Assembly: GCA_947489195.1 (NCBI GenBank)
Contig: CANLCT010000004.1
Location: 1 to 64,000, forward strand
Source of the DNA: an uncultured Aquimarina sp.
Lineage (GTDB): Bacteria; Bacteroidota; Bacteroidia; Flavobacteriales; Flavobacteriaceae
Length of the DNA stretch: 64,000 nucleotides
Reading direction: 5' to 3'
Part shown: positions 35,224-45,034 of the stretch, piece by piece
Layout: each line of letters begins with the position of its first letter
Numbering within the stretch: the stretch's first letter is position 1
Made by a program: the position numbers and the translations under genes
The notes under the pieces: generated by a model
Database searches by the model: none
What the model was told of the DNA's origin: nothing
The model's input: only the letters and a program-made list of their open reading frames with translations

Positions 35224-37428
35224 ATGAATCAATTAACACTACAAAAATTATTTTCAAAAAAAATAGTATTCGCTTTTTTTTCTGCAACTATACTGTCTAA
35301 CAATATAACTTCTCAAGAAATTGAGAAAAATCAAAATTTTGAATGGTTTAATACCAATAAATCATTTAAAGAAAGAGCTAAAACTTTAGTTGCATCGCTT
35401 ACGCTAGAAGAAAAAATTTCGTTAATGGTAGATCAAAGTGCTCCCATAGACCGTTTAAATATCCCCGAATACAATTGGTGGAATGAATGCCTACACGGAG
35501 TTGCACGAAATGGTCGAGCTACTGTATTTCCTCAAGCTATTGGACTTGCAGCTACTTTTGACGAGGATTTAATTTTTAGAGTTGCAGATGCTATTTCAAC
35601 CGAGGCTAGAGCCAAATTTAATGCCTCTATAGCTATTGGAAACAGAGGTAAATATGCAGGGTTAACTTTTTGGACTCCGAATATTAATATTTTTAGAGAT
35701 CCGCGTTGGGGACGCGGACAAGAAACTTATGGAGAGGATCCTTACCTAACAAGCAAAATAGGTGTCAATTTTGTAAAGGGGCTACAAGGAAATCATCCTA
35801 AATATTTAAAATCTGCCGCTTGTGCTAAGCATTATGCTGTACATTCTGGTCCCGAAGAATTACGCCATGAATTTGATGCTATTGCTTCTAAAAAGGACAT
35901 GGCCGAAACCTATTTACCTGCCTTTGAAGCTTTAGTTAAAGAAGCCAAAGTTGAAGGTGTTATGGGAGCTTACAACAGAGTCAACGGTGAAGGTGCTTGT
36001 GCCAGCCCTTATTTATTAGAAAAATTACTAAAAGATACTTGGGGGTTTAAAGGCTATATCGTTTCCGATTGTTGGGCTTTAAGTGATTTACACAAATTTC
36101 ATAACGTAACTAAAACTGCCGAAGAATCTGCTGCTGCTGCATTAAATGTAGGTTTAAATGTAAATTGTGGTAATGTTTACCCAGCTTTGGATGGGTCTAT
36201 TAAACAAGGCTTAACTACCGAAAAACAATTAGATAAAGTATTAGAACACCAATTATTAACACGCTTTAAATTAGGTTTTTTCGACCCTTCCAACAATAAT
36301 CCTTATAACTCAATTACTACAGATGTTGTAGATAGTGAAGCTCATAGATCCATTGCTTTAGAGGCCGCTCAAAAATCTATTGTATTACTAAAAAACAAAA
36401 ACAATTTATTACCCTTAAAAAAAGATCTAAAATCTGTTTATGTAGCTGGTCCAAATGCAGCTAGAGAAGATGTTCTATTAGGAAATTACTATGGAGTTAC
36501 CTCTAAAACACAAACCATTTTAGATGGTATCGTATCTAAAGTAAGTGCCGGTACTTCTATTAATTACAAGCAAGGACTTTTACCTTTCCAAAAAAATGTA
36601 AACCCAATTGATTGGTCTACTGGCGAAATTTCTCGTGCCAATGTTGGAATTATAGTAATGGGACTTTCGGGGAATTATGAAGGTGAAGAAGGTGAAGCCA
36701 TTGCTTCGGAATCTAAAGGAGATCGTATTGATATTCGTTTACCTCAAAATCAAATAGATTATATTAAAAAAATTAAAGCCAAAAACACAGGTAATCCTTT
36801 AGTTCTAATACTTACTGGTGGTTCGCCTATTGCCATGCCCGAAGTGTATGACTTAGTCGATGCCATAGTTTTTGCTTGGTACCCTGGTGAAGAAGGTGGC
36901 CAGGCTGTTGCTGATATTCTATTTGGTGATGTAGTGCCCTCTGGAAAATTACCTATAACATTTCCTAAATCTGTTGATGATCTTCCTCCATACAATGATT
37001 ACAACATGGCAGAACGCACCTATAAATATATGACCAAAGCCCCACAATTCCCATTTGGATTTGGACTTTCATACACTACATTTAAGTATACTAACTTAAA
37101 AATAAGTAAAGAAAAAGTGAGTTTTTCCATTACTAATAATGGTAAAGTTGATGCCGAAGAAGTGACTCAGGTATATGTGAGTTCACCAAATGCAGGAAAA
37201 GAAGATCCTATTAGTACCTTGACTGGATTTACTCGTGTTTCCTTAAAAGCGGGAGTTACTAAAAAAATAAGCATCCCTTTTTCGAAAAAAGCTTTTGTTC
37301 AATTTGATTCTGAAGGTAATAAAATTACACGTAAAGGGACTTACACTATTCATGTAGGAGGAGCTTCACCAAATAAGGTAACAAATACTCTGGGAGTTGA
37401 TGTAATATCTGGCACTTTTAAAAGGTAA
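35224..37428 (+). CDS. GH3 family beta-glycosidase
   Basis: A 734-residue exported glycoside hydrolase of family 3, with a likely N-terminal signal ending near residue 30. It has the (beta/alpha)8 domain with AACAKHYAVHSGPE and the nucleophile Asp282 in IVSDCWALSD, the alpha/beta domain, and a fibronectin III-like C-terminal domain (from about 620). The KHYAVHSGPE motif and 'SDCW' style are those of beta-xylosidase/arabinosidase-type GH3 members, though beta-glucosidases share the fold. No PUL surrounds it: there is no SusCD pair, so it may work on oligosaccharides from elsewhere. Single gene with a strong terminator. Confidence 0.88.
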   Translation: MNQLTLQKLFSKKIVFAFFSATILSNNITSQEIEKNQNFEWFNTNKSFKERAKTLVASLTLEEKISLMVDQSAPIDRLNIPEYNWWNECLHGVARNGRATVFPQAIGLAATFDEDLIFRVADAISTEARAKFNASIAIGNRGKYAGLTFWTPNINIFRDPRWGRGQETYGEDPYLTSKIGVNFVKGLQGNHPKYLKSAACAKHYAVHSGPEELRHEFDAIASKKDMAETYLPAFEALVKEAKVEGVMGAYNRVNGEGACASPYLLEKLLKDTWGFKGYIVSDCWALSDLHKFHNVTKTAEESAAAALNVGLNVNCGNVYPALDGSIKQGLTTEKQLDKVLEHQLLTRFKLGFFDPSNNNPYNSITTDVVDSEAHRSIALEAAQKSIVLLKNKNNLLPLKKDLKSVYVAGPNAAREDVLLGNYYGVTSKTQTILDGIVSKVSAGTSINYKQGLLPFQKNVNPIDWSTGEISRANVGIIVMGLSGNYEGEEGEAIASESKGDRIDIRLPQNQIDYIKKIKAKNTGNPLVLILTGGSPIAMPEVYDLVDAIVFAWYPGEEGGQAVADILFGDVVPSGKLPITFPKSVDDLPPYNDYNMAERTYKYMTKAPQFPFGFGLSYTTFKYTNLKISKEKVSFSITNNGKVDAEEVTQVYVSSPNAGKEDPISTLTGFTRVSLKAGVTKKISIPFSKKAFVQFDSEGNKITRKGTYTIHVGGASPNKVTNTLGVDVISGTFKR

Positions 37429-37436
37429 TCACAAAT

Positions 37437-37474
37437 AAAAGCGATTCTTAAAACTAGTTTTAAGAATCGCTTTT
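37437..37474. terminator. Bidirectional terminator between GH3 and DEAD-box genes
   Basis: A perfect 19-base inverted repeat (37437-37455 with 37456-37474) with A- and T-rich ends serves convergent genes: nine bases after the GH3 stop and 26 bases from the helicase stop. Confidence 0.92.
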
Positions 37475-37499
37475 ATATAGTTTATTTCAATAATATTAT

Positions 37500-38609
37500 T
37501 TACCTAAGTTGAGTAAATCTAATTCCTAATTCTTTTTCTAAATTTCTCAGAAATTTCACTTCTTTATGATCTACAAAAGCTATGGACATTCCTGTTTTAC
37601 CTCCACGAGCGGTTCGCCCACTTCTATGTACATAATATTCGGATTGATCTGGTAATTGGTAATGTAAAACGAATGCTAAATTAGCAACATCAATACCACG
37701 AGCTGCCACATCGGTGGAAACTAATAAATTCAACTTCTTATTTTTAAAAGCACGCATTACTTTATCTCGATCCTTTTGTTGCATATCACCTTCCAAAACA
37801 CCTACATCGAAACCGCGTTTTATTAATTGCTCAGTTAAACTACGCGCTGCCACTTTTGTTCTAGAAAAAATAATACCACGTTCATTTTTATTTGCTTTTA
37901 GGAAATAAGTCATAGTATCTACTTTATTGACTTCCTCTCCTACTACAAATTGATGCTCAATTTTTGTGTTTACCGCATCATTTTTATCTACAGTAATTTG
38001 TATGGCATTAGGCGAAAGGTATTTTTTTACTATACCTTGTAATGCTTGCGGCATAGTTGCCGAAAACAACCAAATATTACGATTACCGCTTATGGTTTCT
38101 AAAATAAAATCAAGGTCTTTTTTAAAACCCATACTTAGCATTTCATCAGCTTCATCCAAAACAATTGTGTTTATATAACGAATATCAACTGCTTTACGCT
38201 GTATCAAATCAACTAAACGTCCAGGTGTAGCCACCACAATATGTGTGGTACGTTGCAGGCGTTGTATTTGACGGTCTATTTTTTCACCTCCAAAAACAAC
38301 TTCAGTAAAAATTTTATCCGTATACTTTGTAAAACGAAATAACTGCTTTTGAATTTGTTGTGCCAACTCACGAGTTGGTGCTAATATCAAAGATTGTGTT
38401 TGGTGCTTATTTGAATCTGTATGCATTAACAAGGGTAAACCAAATGCTGCGGTTTTACCAGTACCTGTTTGTGCTTTTCCTATAAAATCATTGCCTTTTT
38501 CTAACAATAACGGAATAGCTTGCTCTTGAATTTTTGAAGGTGTAGTAATTCCTAACTCTTTTAAACCTTTGTTTAAACCCTCAGAAATTCCCAGTTGCGT
38601 AAATGACAT
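37500..38609 (-). CDS. DEAD-box RNA helicase, minimal core
   Basis: An ATP-dependent RNA helicase of 369 residues. The Q-motif (FTQLGISEGLNKGLKELGI), Walker A AQTGTGKT, PTRELAQQ, TPGRLVDL, DEAD, SAT and HRSGRTARGG motifs are complete. The protein stops right after the RecA-2 domain, so it lacks the basic C-terminal tail of most RhlE-type bacterial helicases. A TACCTTTG -7 box begins only about 15 bases before the ATG, so the leader is nearly absent. Role is probably in RNA folding or ribosome assembly, by family. Confidence 0.9.
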   Translation of the reverse strand: MSFTQLGISEGLNKGLKELGITTPSKIQEQAIPLLLEKGNDFIGKAQTGTGKTAAFGLPLLMHTDSNKHQTQSLILAPTRELAQQIQKQLFRFTKYTDKIFTEVVFGGEKIDRQIQRLQRTTHIVVATPGRLVDLIQRKAVDIRYINTIVLDEADEMLSMGFKKDLDFILETISGNRNIWLFSATMPQALQGIVKKYLSPNAIQITVDKNDAVNTKIEHQFVVGEEVNKVDTMTYFLKANKNERGIIFSRTKVAARSLTEQLIKRGFDVGVLEGDMQQKDRDKVMRAFKNKKLNLLVSTDVAARGIDVANLAFVLHYQLPDQSEYYVHRSGRTARGGKTGMSIAFVDHKEVKFLRNLEKELGIRFTQLR

Positions 38610-38623
38610 ACTTTATTTTTTTG

Positions 38624-38631
38624 CAAAGGTA
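38624..38631 (-). promoter_or_regulatory. Predicted -7 element of the DEAD-box gene
   Basis: The minus strand reads TACCTTTG, a perfect TAnnTTTG match followed by CA, 15 bases before the ATG. The predicted leader is about nine bases. No clear -33 TTG was identified. Confidence 0.5.
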
Positions 38632-38650
38632 GCTTTTTATAAACTGTAAA

Positions 38651-39043
38651 CTACATTTCGTACTCTTGATCACTTCCTTTAATTACTTCGGTTTTTCCAT
38701 GCGGAGCTGGTTTTCCTGTTTCGTCTAAATTTACCATAGTTATATTATCCACAGTAATAATAGGCTGACGTGTCATTTTATTTCGAGCTTCACATTTTAA
38801 TACTAATGATGAATTTCCGAATTTAACAACTTCAAGTCCGATTTCAACAATATCACCAGGCATAGCCGAACTTACAAAATTTATTTCGGACATGTATTTG
38901 GTTACTACTCTACTACTTTCTAACTGAATTACAGAATACAAACCTGCTTCTTCATCAATCCATTCTAATAATCGTCCACCAAATAAGGTTCCGTATGGGT
39001 TTAAATCACCTGGCTTTACTATGTTTCTACTATGATATCTCAT
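38651..39043 (-). CDS. Acyl-CoA thioesterase, hotdog fold
   Basis: A 130-residue hotdog-fold thioesterase of the YciA/BFIT type. It has the conserved LNPYGTLFGGRLLEWIDEEAG stretch (substrate-binding helix with the catalytic Asp/Glu region) and the DIVEIG/SLVLKCEA beta strands. It hydrolyses acyl-CoA thioesters, probably of broad specificity. It lies 41 bases upstream of the helicase gene and 45 bases downstream of the dehydrogenase gene on the same strand, with its own promoter-like element in the end of the latter. Confidence 0.85.
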   Translation of the reverse strand: MRYHSRNIVKPGDLNPYGTLFGGRLLEWIDEEAGLYSVIQLESSRVVTKYMSEINFVSSAMPGDIVEIGLEVVKFGNSSLVLKCEARNKMTRQPIITVDNITMVNLDETGKPAPHGKTEVIKGSDQEYEM

Positions 39044-39069
39044 CTATATATGTTTACTTTTATATATTA

Positions 39070-39096
39070 CAAAATTAAGACTTTCTCATTAGCCAA
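39070..39096 (-). promoter_or_regulatory. Predicted promoter of the thioesterase gene
   Basis: Minus-strand TTG (39096-39094) and TAATTTTG (39077-39070) with a 16-base gap, overlapping the last codons of the dehydrogenase gene. Confidence 0.4.
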
Positions 39097-40438
39097 TTAC
39101 TACTGTTTTTATATTTACGAATGCTTTTATTCCTTCTTCCGAGAGCTCCCTGCCTAAACCAGAAGCTTTACTTCCGCCGAAAGGCAATTCGGGAATACTT
39201 TTTACTAATGAATTAATGAATACTGCCCCGTCCTGAAATTTTGATATTAATCGTCTCATTTGTACTATATCTTGTGAAAATAAAGAAACCCCTAAACCAT
39301 ATTCCGTATTATTTGCCAATGCTACAGCTTCTTCAATTGTTTTAAAATTGGTAACCGCTAATACAGGCCCAAAGCTTTCTTGCGTAAACAAAGGCATCTG
39401 GGGGGTTACATTACTTATTATGGTTGGTTCAAAATAATAGTCATGGCTATTCCCTCCTAATAACAACAAAGCTCCCATGTCAATCGATTGAGATACCTGC
39501 TGTTCTAAATTTAAGACAAATTCTCGTTTTGCCAACACACTAATTTGAGTATCCACCTCCTTAGGGTTCCCTATTTTTAAAGCACGTACCTTTTCTATTA
39601 AAAGCTGCATGAATTCAGCTTGAATCTCTTCTGCAATAAGCAAACGTTTTCCAGCTATACAACTCTGTCCATTGTTTAAAAAACGAGATTGTACACATAT
39701 ATCCACTGTTTTTTTAATATCCGCATCTTTAAAAACAACTAATGCATTGCTCCCTCCTAGTTCGAGTACCACTGGTTTTAACTCTCTCCCGGTAACAGCT
39801 GCAACTGCTTTACCTGCTTTGGTACTCCCCGTTAAACTTACTCCTTTAATAATATCATTTGCTATTAAATTTTCTGTTTTTTTATTGGTAAGAAATAGAT
39901 TTATATAAGGTTCAATATCCTCAAGAGCCGTATTGAAAATTTCTTCTAACAGCAGAGCGCATTCAGGCACATTTAACGCATGTTTTATAACAACTGTATT
40001 ACCTGCTATTAGTGTGGGAATAGCAAATCGAAATACTTGCCAAAAAGGAAAATTCCATGGCATTATTCCCAAAATAACACCTAAAGGCTCATAAATTTTC
40101 ATACTTTCAGGAGCTGTTTTTAATACTCTTTCTTCTAAATACTCAACAGCATTATCTGCGTAGTAATCACATAAATCAACACATTTATCTATTTCAGTGT
40201 AGGATTCCGAAATGGGTTTCCCCATTTCAGCAGTAATTAACAATGCTGCTTTTTCCTTATTATTAAGCAGCACTCCTTTCACCTTTTCTATATATTTTGC
40301 CCTGTTTGCTACTGAACCTTGACTCCATTCGAAATAAGCTTCATTTGCTGAAATTAATTTATCCTTTACCTCTTGAGTACTATGATAATTAAACTCTAAT
40401 ATGCGTTTTCCTGTAAATGGATTAGTACTGTAAAACAT
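39089..40438 (-). CDS. NAD(P)-dependent succinate-semialdehyde dehydrogenase type
   Basis: A 449-residue aldehyde dehydrogenase. It shows PWNFPFWQVFRFAIPTLIAGN, the substrate/cofactor GSTKAGKAV loop, the catalytic Glu in LELGGSNALVVF, and the catalytic Cys in NNGQSCIAGKR. The size and the NFPFWQ signature match the short SSADH/GabD-like group of Bacteroidota, which oxidises succinate semialdehyde to succinate. No GABA genes are adjacent, so the in vivo aldehyde is not certain. It is followed by the thioesterase and helicase genes on the same strand. Confidence 0.86.
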   Translation of the reverse strand: MFYSTNPFTGKRILEFNYHSTQEVKDKLISANEAYFEWSQGSVANRAKYIEKVKGVLLNNKEKAALLITAEMGKPISESYTEIDKCVDLCDYYADNAVEYLEERVLKTAPESMKIYEPLGVILGIMPWNFPFWQVFRFAIPTLIAGNTVVIKHALNVPECALLLEEIFNTALEDIEPYINLFLTNKKTENLIANDIIKGVSLTGSTKAGKAVAAVTGRELKPVVLELGGSNALVVFKDADIKKTVDICVQSRFLNNGQSCIAGKRLLIAEEIQAEFMQLLIEKVRALKIGNPKEVDTQISVLAKREFVLNLEQQVSQSIDMGALLLLGGNSHDYYFEPTIISNVTPQMPLFTQESFGPVLAVTNFKTIEEAVALANNTEYGLGVSLFSQDIVQMRRLISKFQDGAVFINSLVKSIPELPFGGSKASGLGRELSEEGIKAFVNIKTVVIG

Positions 40439-40665
40439 ATTTACTATTTGTTATTCGTTGTTAGTCATTCAAAATTACAAAAATCAAGATGAGCTTACTG
40501 TTCATAAGCCTGTTAATATGTTTCTAGCATATTTTTTTATGAATTTACATTTATTGTATCTTTAAATCAGTTACCTAAAGTTAAACTTAAGAATGTGTTT
40601 TTTTAAAGTAATACTAGTTTAGCCTAAAGGTATTCACCCCTCAATGGGGGATAAACATCTTTATT

Positions 40666-41076
40666 ATGAAAGCAAGAGATTTAAAACTCAGTGAGCTTCG
40701 TCCTCAAATTCTTTCAGCGAAAATTCTTCCAGGCATGCGCGCCGAAGAATTATTCCAAAACACAACCCTTAGACCTATTATTAAGTTACAAAACGACTTA
40801 TTAATTGCTGTGTTTAAAAATTATATCCGAAAGAATAAAAATAGTTTTTATGACATTAACCTCGAAAAACGTTTGGAATATATTGAACGTGCTATTCAAA
40901 AAGACATCAAATTTAGAAATAGTTTGAAAGGAATAATTTTAGGGCAATTTACTATTGAAGAATATGAACTGTATACCGAAAATTCTTCGGCATTAAATAA
41001 ACGGATGATGAATTTAGTTATTCAACGCATACAGGATCAGGTCCAATTATTAGAACCCAATTGTGTCTTAAATTAA
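40666..41076 (+). CDS. Conserved hypothetical protein
   Basis: A 136-residue soluble, largely helical protein. Distinct features are ARDLKLSELRPQILSAKI at the start, NTTLRPIIKLQNDLLIAVFKNYI and RNSLKGIILGQFTIEEYELY. No signal peptide. I recognise it as a flavobacterial conserved protein, sometimes labelled 'glyoxalase', a label for which I see no supporting residues. The 226-base upstream region includes A/T-rich sequence. Function unknown. Confidence 0.7.
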   Translation: MKARDLKLSELRPQILSAKILPGMRAEELFQNTTLRPIIKLQNDLLIAVFKNYIRKNKNSFYDINLEKRLEYIERAIQKDIKFRNSLKGIILGQFTIEEYELYTENSSALNKRMMNLVIQRIQDQVQLLEPNCVLN

Positions 41077-41085
41077 GTCCTATTC

Positions 41086-41115
41086 AAAAAAGAACCTCAG
41101 TTGAGGTTCTTTTTT
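41086..41115 (+). terminator. Terminator of the 40666 gene
   Basis: A 14-base perfect stem (41086-41099 with 41102-41115) ends in a T-run, ten bases after the stop. Confidence 0.92.
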
Positions 41116-41180
41116 GTTATGCAAACAAAACTTTGCTAACAAAAAAAGATGAAAACTTTACATTTTACCTTTTAGTAACC

Positions 41181-41212
41181 TTGTTAAAGCATGGAAAGAA
41201 TGCTTAAATTTG
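41181..41212 (+). promoter_or_regulatory. Predicted promoter of purL
   Basis: TTG (41181-41183) and TAAATTTG (41205-41212) are separated by 21 bases, an excellent fit to the Bacteroidota sigma-factor consensus. The transcript would begin near 41218, 27 bases before the ATG. No purine riboswitch is visible in this short leader. Confidence 0.65.
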
Positions 41213-41244
41213 CATCGTAAAATAGGAATACAATTCATACTGAT

Positions 41245-44200
41245 ATGATTCACTTTTTTGGAAATCCCAATTCAAAAGTATTTGCTGTTCAAACCAGCGC
41301 TGAAATTTCTTCAGAAAACATTCAAAAATTAGCATGGTTATTTGGCGACCAACAAAAAATTGAAGCGACTGCTATAGACGCTTTTTTTATTGGTCCTAGA
41401 GCTGCTATGATTACTCCATGGAGTACAAACGCCGTTGAGATTACTCAAAATATGGCTATTGAAGGAATTATTCGTATTGAAGAATTTACGGCTTCAACCG
41501 AAGATTTTTCTGAGTTTGACCCTATGCTTTCTGAAAAGTTTGCTGGTTTAAATCAAGAAACTTTTACTATTGATATTGAGCCTGAAGCGGTATTACCTAT
41601 TGAAGACATTGCCACTTATAATAAACAAGAAGGTTTAGCATTAAGTGATGAAGAAGTAAGTTATTTAAATAGTGTAGCTGAAAAAATCGGAAGAAAATTA
41701 ACCGATTCTGAAGTTTTTGGATTTTCGCAAGTAAATTCTGAACACTGTCGTCATAAAATTTTCAATGGTACTTTTGTTATTGATGGTGAAGAAAAACCAA
41801 CTTCGTTATTTAAATTAATTAAAAAAACTTCGCAAGAGCACCCAAACACTATAGTTTCGGCATATAAAGATAATGTGGCTTTTGTAAAAGGACCTAAAGC
41901 AACTCAGTTTGCTCCAAAAACACCTAACAAACCCGATTTTTATGAGGAGACTGACTTTGATAGTGTAATTTCCATAAAAGCAGAAACACATAATTTCCCT
42001 ACTACTGTAGAGCCTTTTAATGGTGCCGCAACTGGTGCTGGTGGTGAAATTAGAGATCGTTTAGCTGGAGGAAAGGGATCTTTACCTTTAGCAGGAACTG
42101 CGGTTTACATGACCTCATATTCTCGTTTAGAGGAGAATAGACCATGGGAACAAAAGGTTGAAGAAAGAAACTGGTTGTACCAAACTCCAATGGATATTTT
42201 AATCAAAGCTTCGAATGGAGCTTCGGACTTTGGAAATAAATTTGGACAACCTTTAATTACAGGTTCCGTTCTTACTTTTGAGCACGAAGATGATGCGCGA
42301 TTAATAGGTTTTGATAAAGTAATTATGCAAGCCGGTGGTATTGGTTATGGAAAAGAAAACGAAGCTTTAAAAGATAAACCAAATACAGGTGACGAAATTG
42401 TAATTCTTGGAGGTGAAAATTACCGAATTGGTATGGGAGGAGCTGCTGTTTCTTCTGCAGATACTGGTGGTAATAATTCTGGAATCGAATTAAATGCGAT
42501 TCAGCGTTCAAATCCTGAAATGCAAAAGCGAGCTGCTAATGCTATTCGTGGCATGGTAGAAAGTAATCAAAATAGTATTGTCTCTATTCATGATCACGGT
42601 GCTGGTGGCCATTTAAACTGTTTATCTGAATTGGTAGAAGAAACTGGTGGAAAAATAGACTTAGATAAATTACCTGTAGGTGATCCAACTCTTTCGGCTA
42701 AAGAGATTATCGGAAACGAATCTCAAGAACGTATGGGATTGGTTATTGATTCTGAAAGCTTAGAAACACTTACCGAAATAGCAGAGCGTGAACGTGCTCC
42801 TATTTATAATGTTGGTAAAGTAACTGGTGATGATCGATTTACTTTTGAATCGGCTACTACTGGTGAAAAACCAATGGATTTAGCTTTGGAAGACATGTTC
42901 GGAAGCTCTCCAAAAACAATCATGACTGACGAAACAGTTACGTATAATTACGAGGCTTTAAGTTATGATAAAACAAAAATTGAAGACTACTTAAAACAAG
43001 TATTACAACTAGAAGCTGTGGCTTGTAAAGATTGGTTAACAAACAAAGTAGACCGTTGTGTTGGTGGTAAAGTAGCCAAACAACAATGTGCCGGTCCATT
43101 ACAACTCCCATTAAATAATGTGGGTGTAATGGCGTTAGATTATAATAGCACTAATGGTGTTGCTACTTCTATTGGTCACTCTCCTTTAACGGGGTTAATA
43201 GATCCTGCTGCAGGTAGTAAAAATGCTATAGCAGAATCATTAACCAATTTAGTTTGGGCGCCTTTAGGAGAAGGTTTAAAATCAGTTTCCTTATCTGCCA
43301 ACTGGATGTGGCCATGTAATAATAAAGGGGAAGATGCTCGTTTATACACTGCTGTAGAAGCGGTTTCTGAATTTGCGATCAACTTAGGGATCAACGTTCC
43401 TACGGGTAAAGATTCTTTATCAATGAAACAAAAATACCCAGACAAGGATGTTATAGCACCTGGTACCGTAATTATTTCTGCCGCTGGTCATTGTAACGAA
43501 ATTAATAAAATAGTTGAACCTGTATTACAAAAAGATGGTGGTGCTATTTATTACATTAATATTTCGGAAGATAACTTCAAATTAGGAGGCTCATCATTTG
43601 CTCAAATATTAAATAAAATTGGAAACGAAGCGCCGTCTATTAAAAATGATGAAAACTTTGCTACCACATTTAACACCATTCAGCAACTAATTGCCGAAGA
43701 TCAAATTTTGGCAGGTCACGACATTGGATCTGGTGGATTAATTACGACCTTATTAGAATTATGTTTTGCAGATGTTGATTTGGGTGCCAATCTAGATCTT
43801 TCAACCTTAAATGAAGCAGATACTACCAAAGTATTATTTGCCGAAAACATAGGACTGGTATTTCAAGCAAAAGATAACACTACTGTAGAAGATAAACTTA
43901 GTAAAGCAAATATCAGTTTCCATAAAATTGGTACTGTTGTAGAAAGTGATCGTTTAAATATTAAAAACCAAAATGATTCTTTAAGCTTATCAATTTCTGA
44001 ATTGCGTGATGTTTGGTTTAAAACATCTTATTTATTAGATGTTAAACAAAGTGGAGCAACTAAAGCTAAAGAACGTTTTGATAATTACAAAAATCAAGCT
44101 TTAAAATTTACATTTCCTGCTAATTTTGATGGAAAAAAGCCAGTAATTAATACTACCGCTGGTAAACGACCTAAAGCGGCTATTATTCGTGAAAAAGGAA

Positions 44201-44916
44201 GTAATTCTGAACGCGAAATGGCGAATTCATTATACTTAGCTGGTTTTGATGTTAAGGATGTACATATGACTGATTTAATTTCGGGACGTGAAACTTTAGA
44301 AGATATTCAGTTTATTGGAGCTGTTGGTGGATTTTCCAACTCAGATGTCCTTGGTTCAGCTAAAGGTTGGGCTGGTGCATTTAAATATAATGATAAGGCA
44401 CGTACAGCTTTAGAAAATTTCTTTAAACGAGAAGATACCCTATCAGTAGGTATTTGTAATGGATGTCAATTATGGGTTGAATTAGGCTTAATGGATCAAG
44501 AATTGACTCAAAAAGCAAAAATGCTTCATAATGACTCACACAAGCACGAGAGTAATTTTACTTCGGTAAAAATCCAAAAAAATGATTCAGTAATGCTTTC
44601 TAATTTAGAAGGAACTACACTAGGAGTTTGGATTTCGCATGGTGAAGGAAAATTCAATTTACCTGAAACTGAAAATCAATATCATATTGTAGCAAAATAT
44701 GGTTACGAAGGTTATCCTGCTAACCCTAATGGATCTAGCTACAATACAGCCATGTTAGCTACAAAAAACGGACGTCACTTAGCTACTATGCCACATATTG
44801 AACGTTCAATTTTTCAATGGAACTGGGCTAATTACCCTGCCAATCGTAAAGATCAAGTTTCTCCTTGGTTACAAGCATTTGTTAATGCCCGCGTTTGGAT
44901 TGAAGAAAGAAAATAA
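41245..44916 (+). CDS. purL: Phosphoribosylformylglycinamidine synthase, single-chain
   Basis: Catalyses the ATP- and glutamine-dependent conversion of FGAR to FGAM in purine synthesis. At 1223 residues it is the single-chain (large) enzyme: an N-terminal PurS-like part, two AIRS-type domains (ATGAGGEIRDRLAGGKG; ITGSVLTFE) and a C-terminal class I glutamine amidotransferase domain with the nucleophile Cys in VGICNGCQLWVELG and the His-Glu pair in MPHIERS. Length is normal for this type. Own promoter and terminator; no other pur genes in the window. Confidence 0.96.
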   Translation: MIHFFGNPNSKVFAVQTSAEISSENIQKLAWLFGDQQKIEATAIDAFFIGPRAAMITPWSTNAVEITQNMAIEGIIRIEEFTASTEDFSEFDPMLSEKFAGLNQETFTIDIEPEAVLPIEDIATYNKQEGLALSDEEVSYLNSVAEKIGRKLTDSEVFGFSQVNSEHCRHKIFNGTFVIDGEEKPTSLFKLIKKTSQEHPNTIVSAYKDNVAFVKGPKATQFAPKTPNKPDFYEETDFDSVISIKAETHNFPTTVEPFNGAATGAGGEIRDRLAGGKGSLPLAGTAVYMTSYSRLEENRPWEQKVEERNWLYQTPMDILIKASNGASDFGNKFGQPLITGSVLTFEHEDDARLIGFDKVIMQAGGIGYGKENEALKDKPNTGDEIVILGGENYRIGMGGAAVSSADTGGNNSGIELNAIQRSNPEMQKRAANAIRGMVESNQNSIVSIHDHGAGGHLNCLSELVEETGGKIDLDKLPVGDPTLSAKEIIGNESQERMGLVIDSESLETLTEIAERERAPIYNVGKVTGDDRFTFESATTGEKPMDLALEDMFGSSPKTIMTDETVTYNYEALSYDKTKIEDYLKQVLQLEAVACKDWLTNKVDRCVGGKVAKQQCAGPLQLPLNNVGVMALDYNSTNGVATSIGHSPLTGLIDPAAGSKNAIAESLTNLVWAPLGEGLKSVSLSANWMWPCNNKGEDARLYTAVEAVSEFAINLGINVPTGKDSLSMKQKYPDKDVIAPGTVIISAAGHCNEINKIVEPVLQKDGGAIYYINISEDNFKLGGSSFAQILNKIGNEAPSIKNDENFATTFNTIQQLIAEDQILAGHDIGSGGLITTLLELCFADVDLGANLDLSTLNEADTTKVLFAENIGLVFQAKDNTTVEDKLSKANISFHKIGTVVESDRLNIKNQNDSLSLSISELRDVWFKTSYLLDVKQSGATKAKERFDNYKNQALKFTFPANFDGKKPVINTTAGKRPKAAIIREKGSNSEREMANSLYLAGFDVKDVHMTDLISGRETLEDIQFIGAVGGFSNSDVLGSAKGWAGAFKYNDKARTALENFFKREDTLSVGICNGCQLWVELGLMDQELTQKAKMLHNDSHKHESNFTSVKIQKNDSVMLSNLEGTTLGVWISHGEGKFNLPETENQYHIVAKYGYEGYPANPNGSSYNTAMLATKNGRHLATMPHIERSIFQWNWANYPANRKDQVSPWLQAFVNARVWIEERK

Positions 44917-44921
44917 ATACC

Positions 44922-44971
44922 AATAATTTTAAATATTGAGTGGAATTATCCACTCAATATTTAAAATTATT
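44922..44971. terminator. Bidirectional terminator between purL and the PAS kinase
   Basis: A 23-base perfect stem (44922-44944 with 44949-44971) over a four-base loop, between convergent genes. It is long and AT-rich with a small GC core. Confidence 0.85.
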
Positions 44972-45034
44972 ACAATTGTTCTTTTTATTATAGATGGTTG
45001 AAAAATACTATAACCTTAGCATAATAGTAATAAT

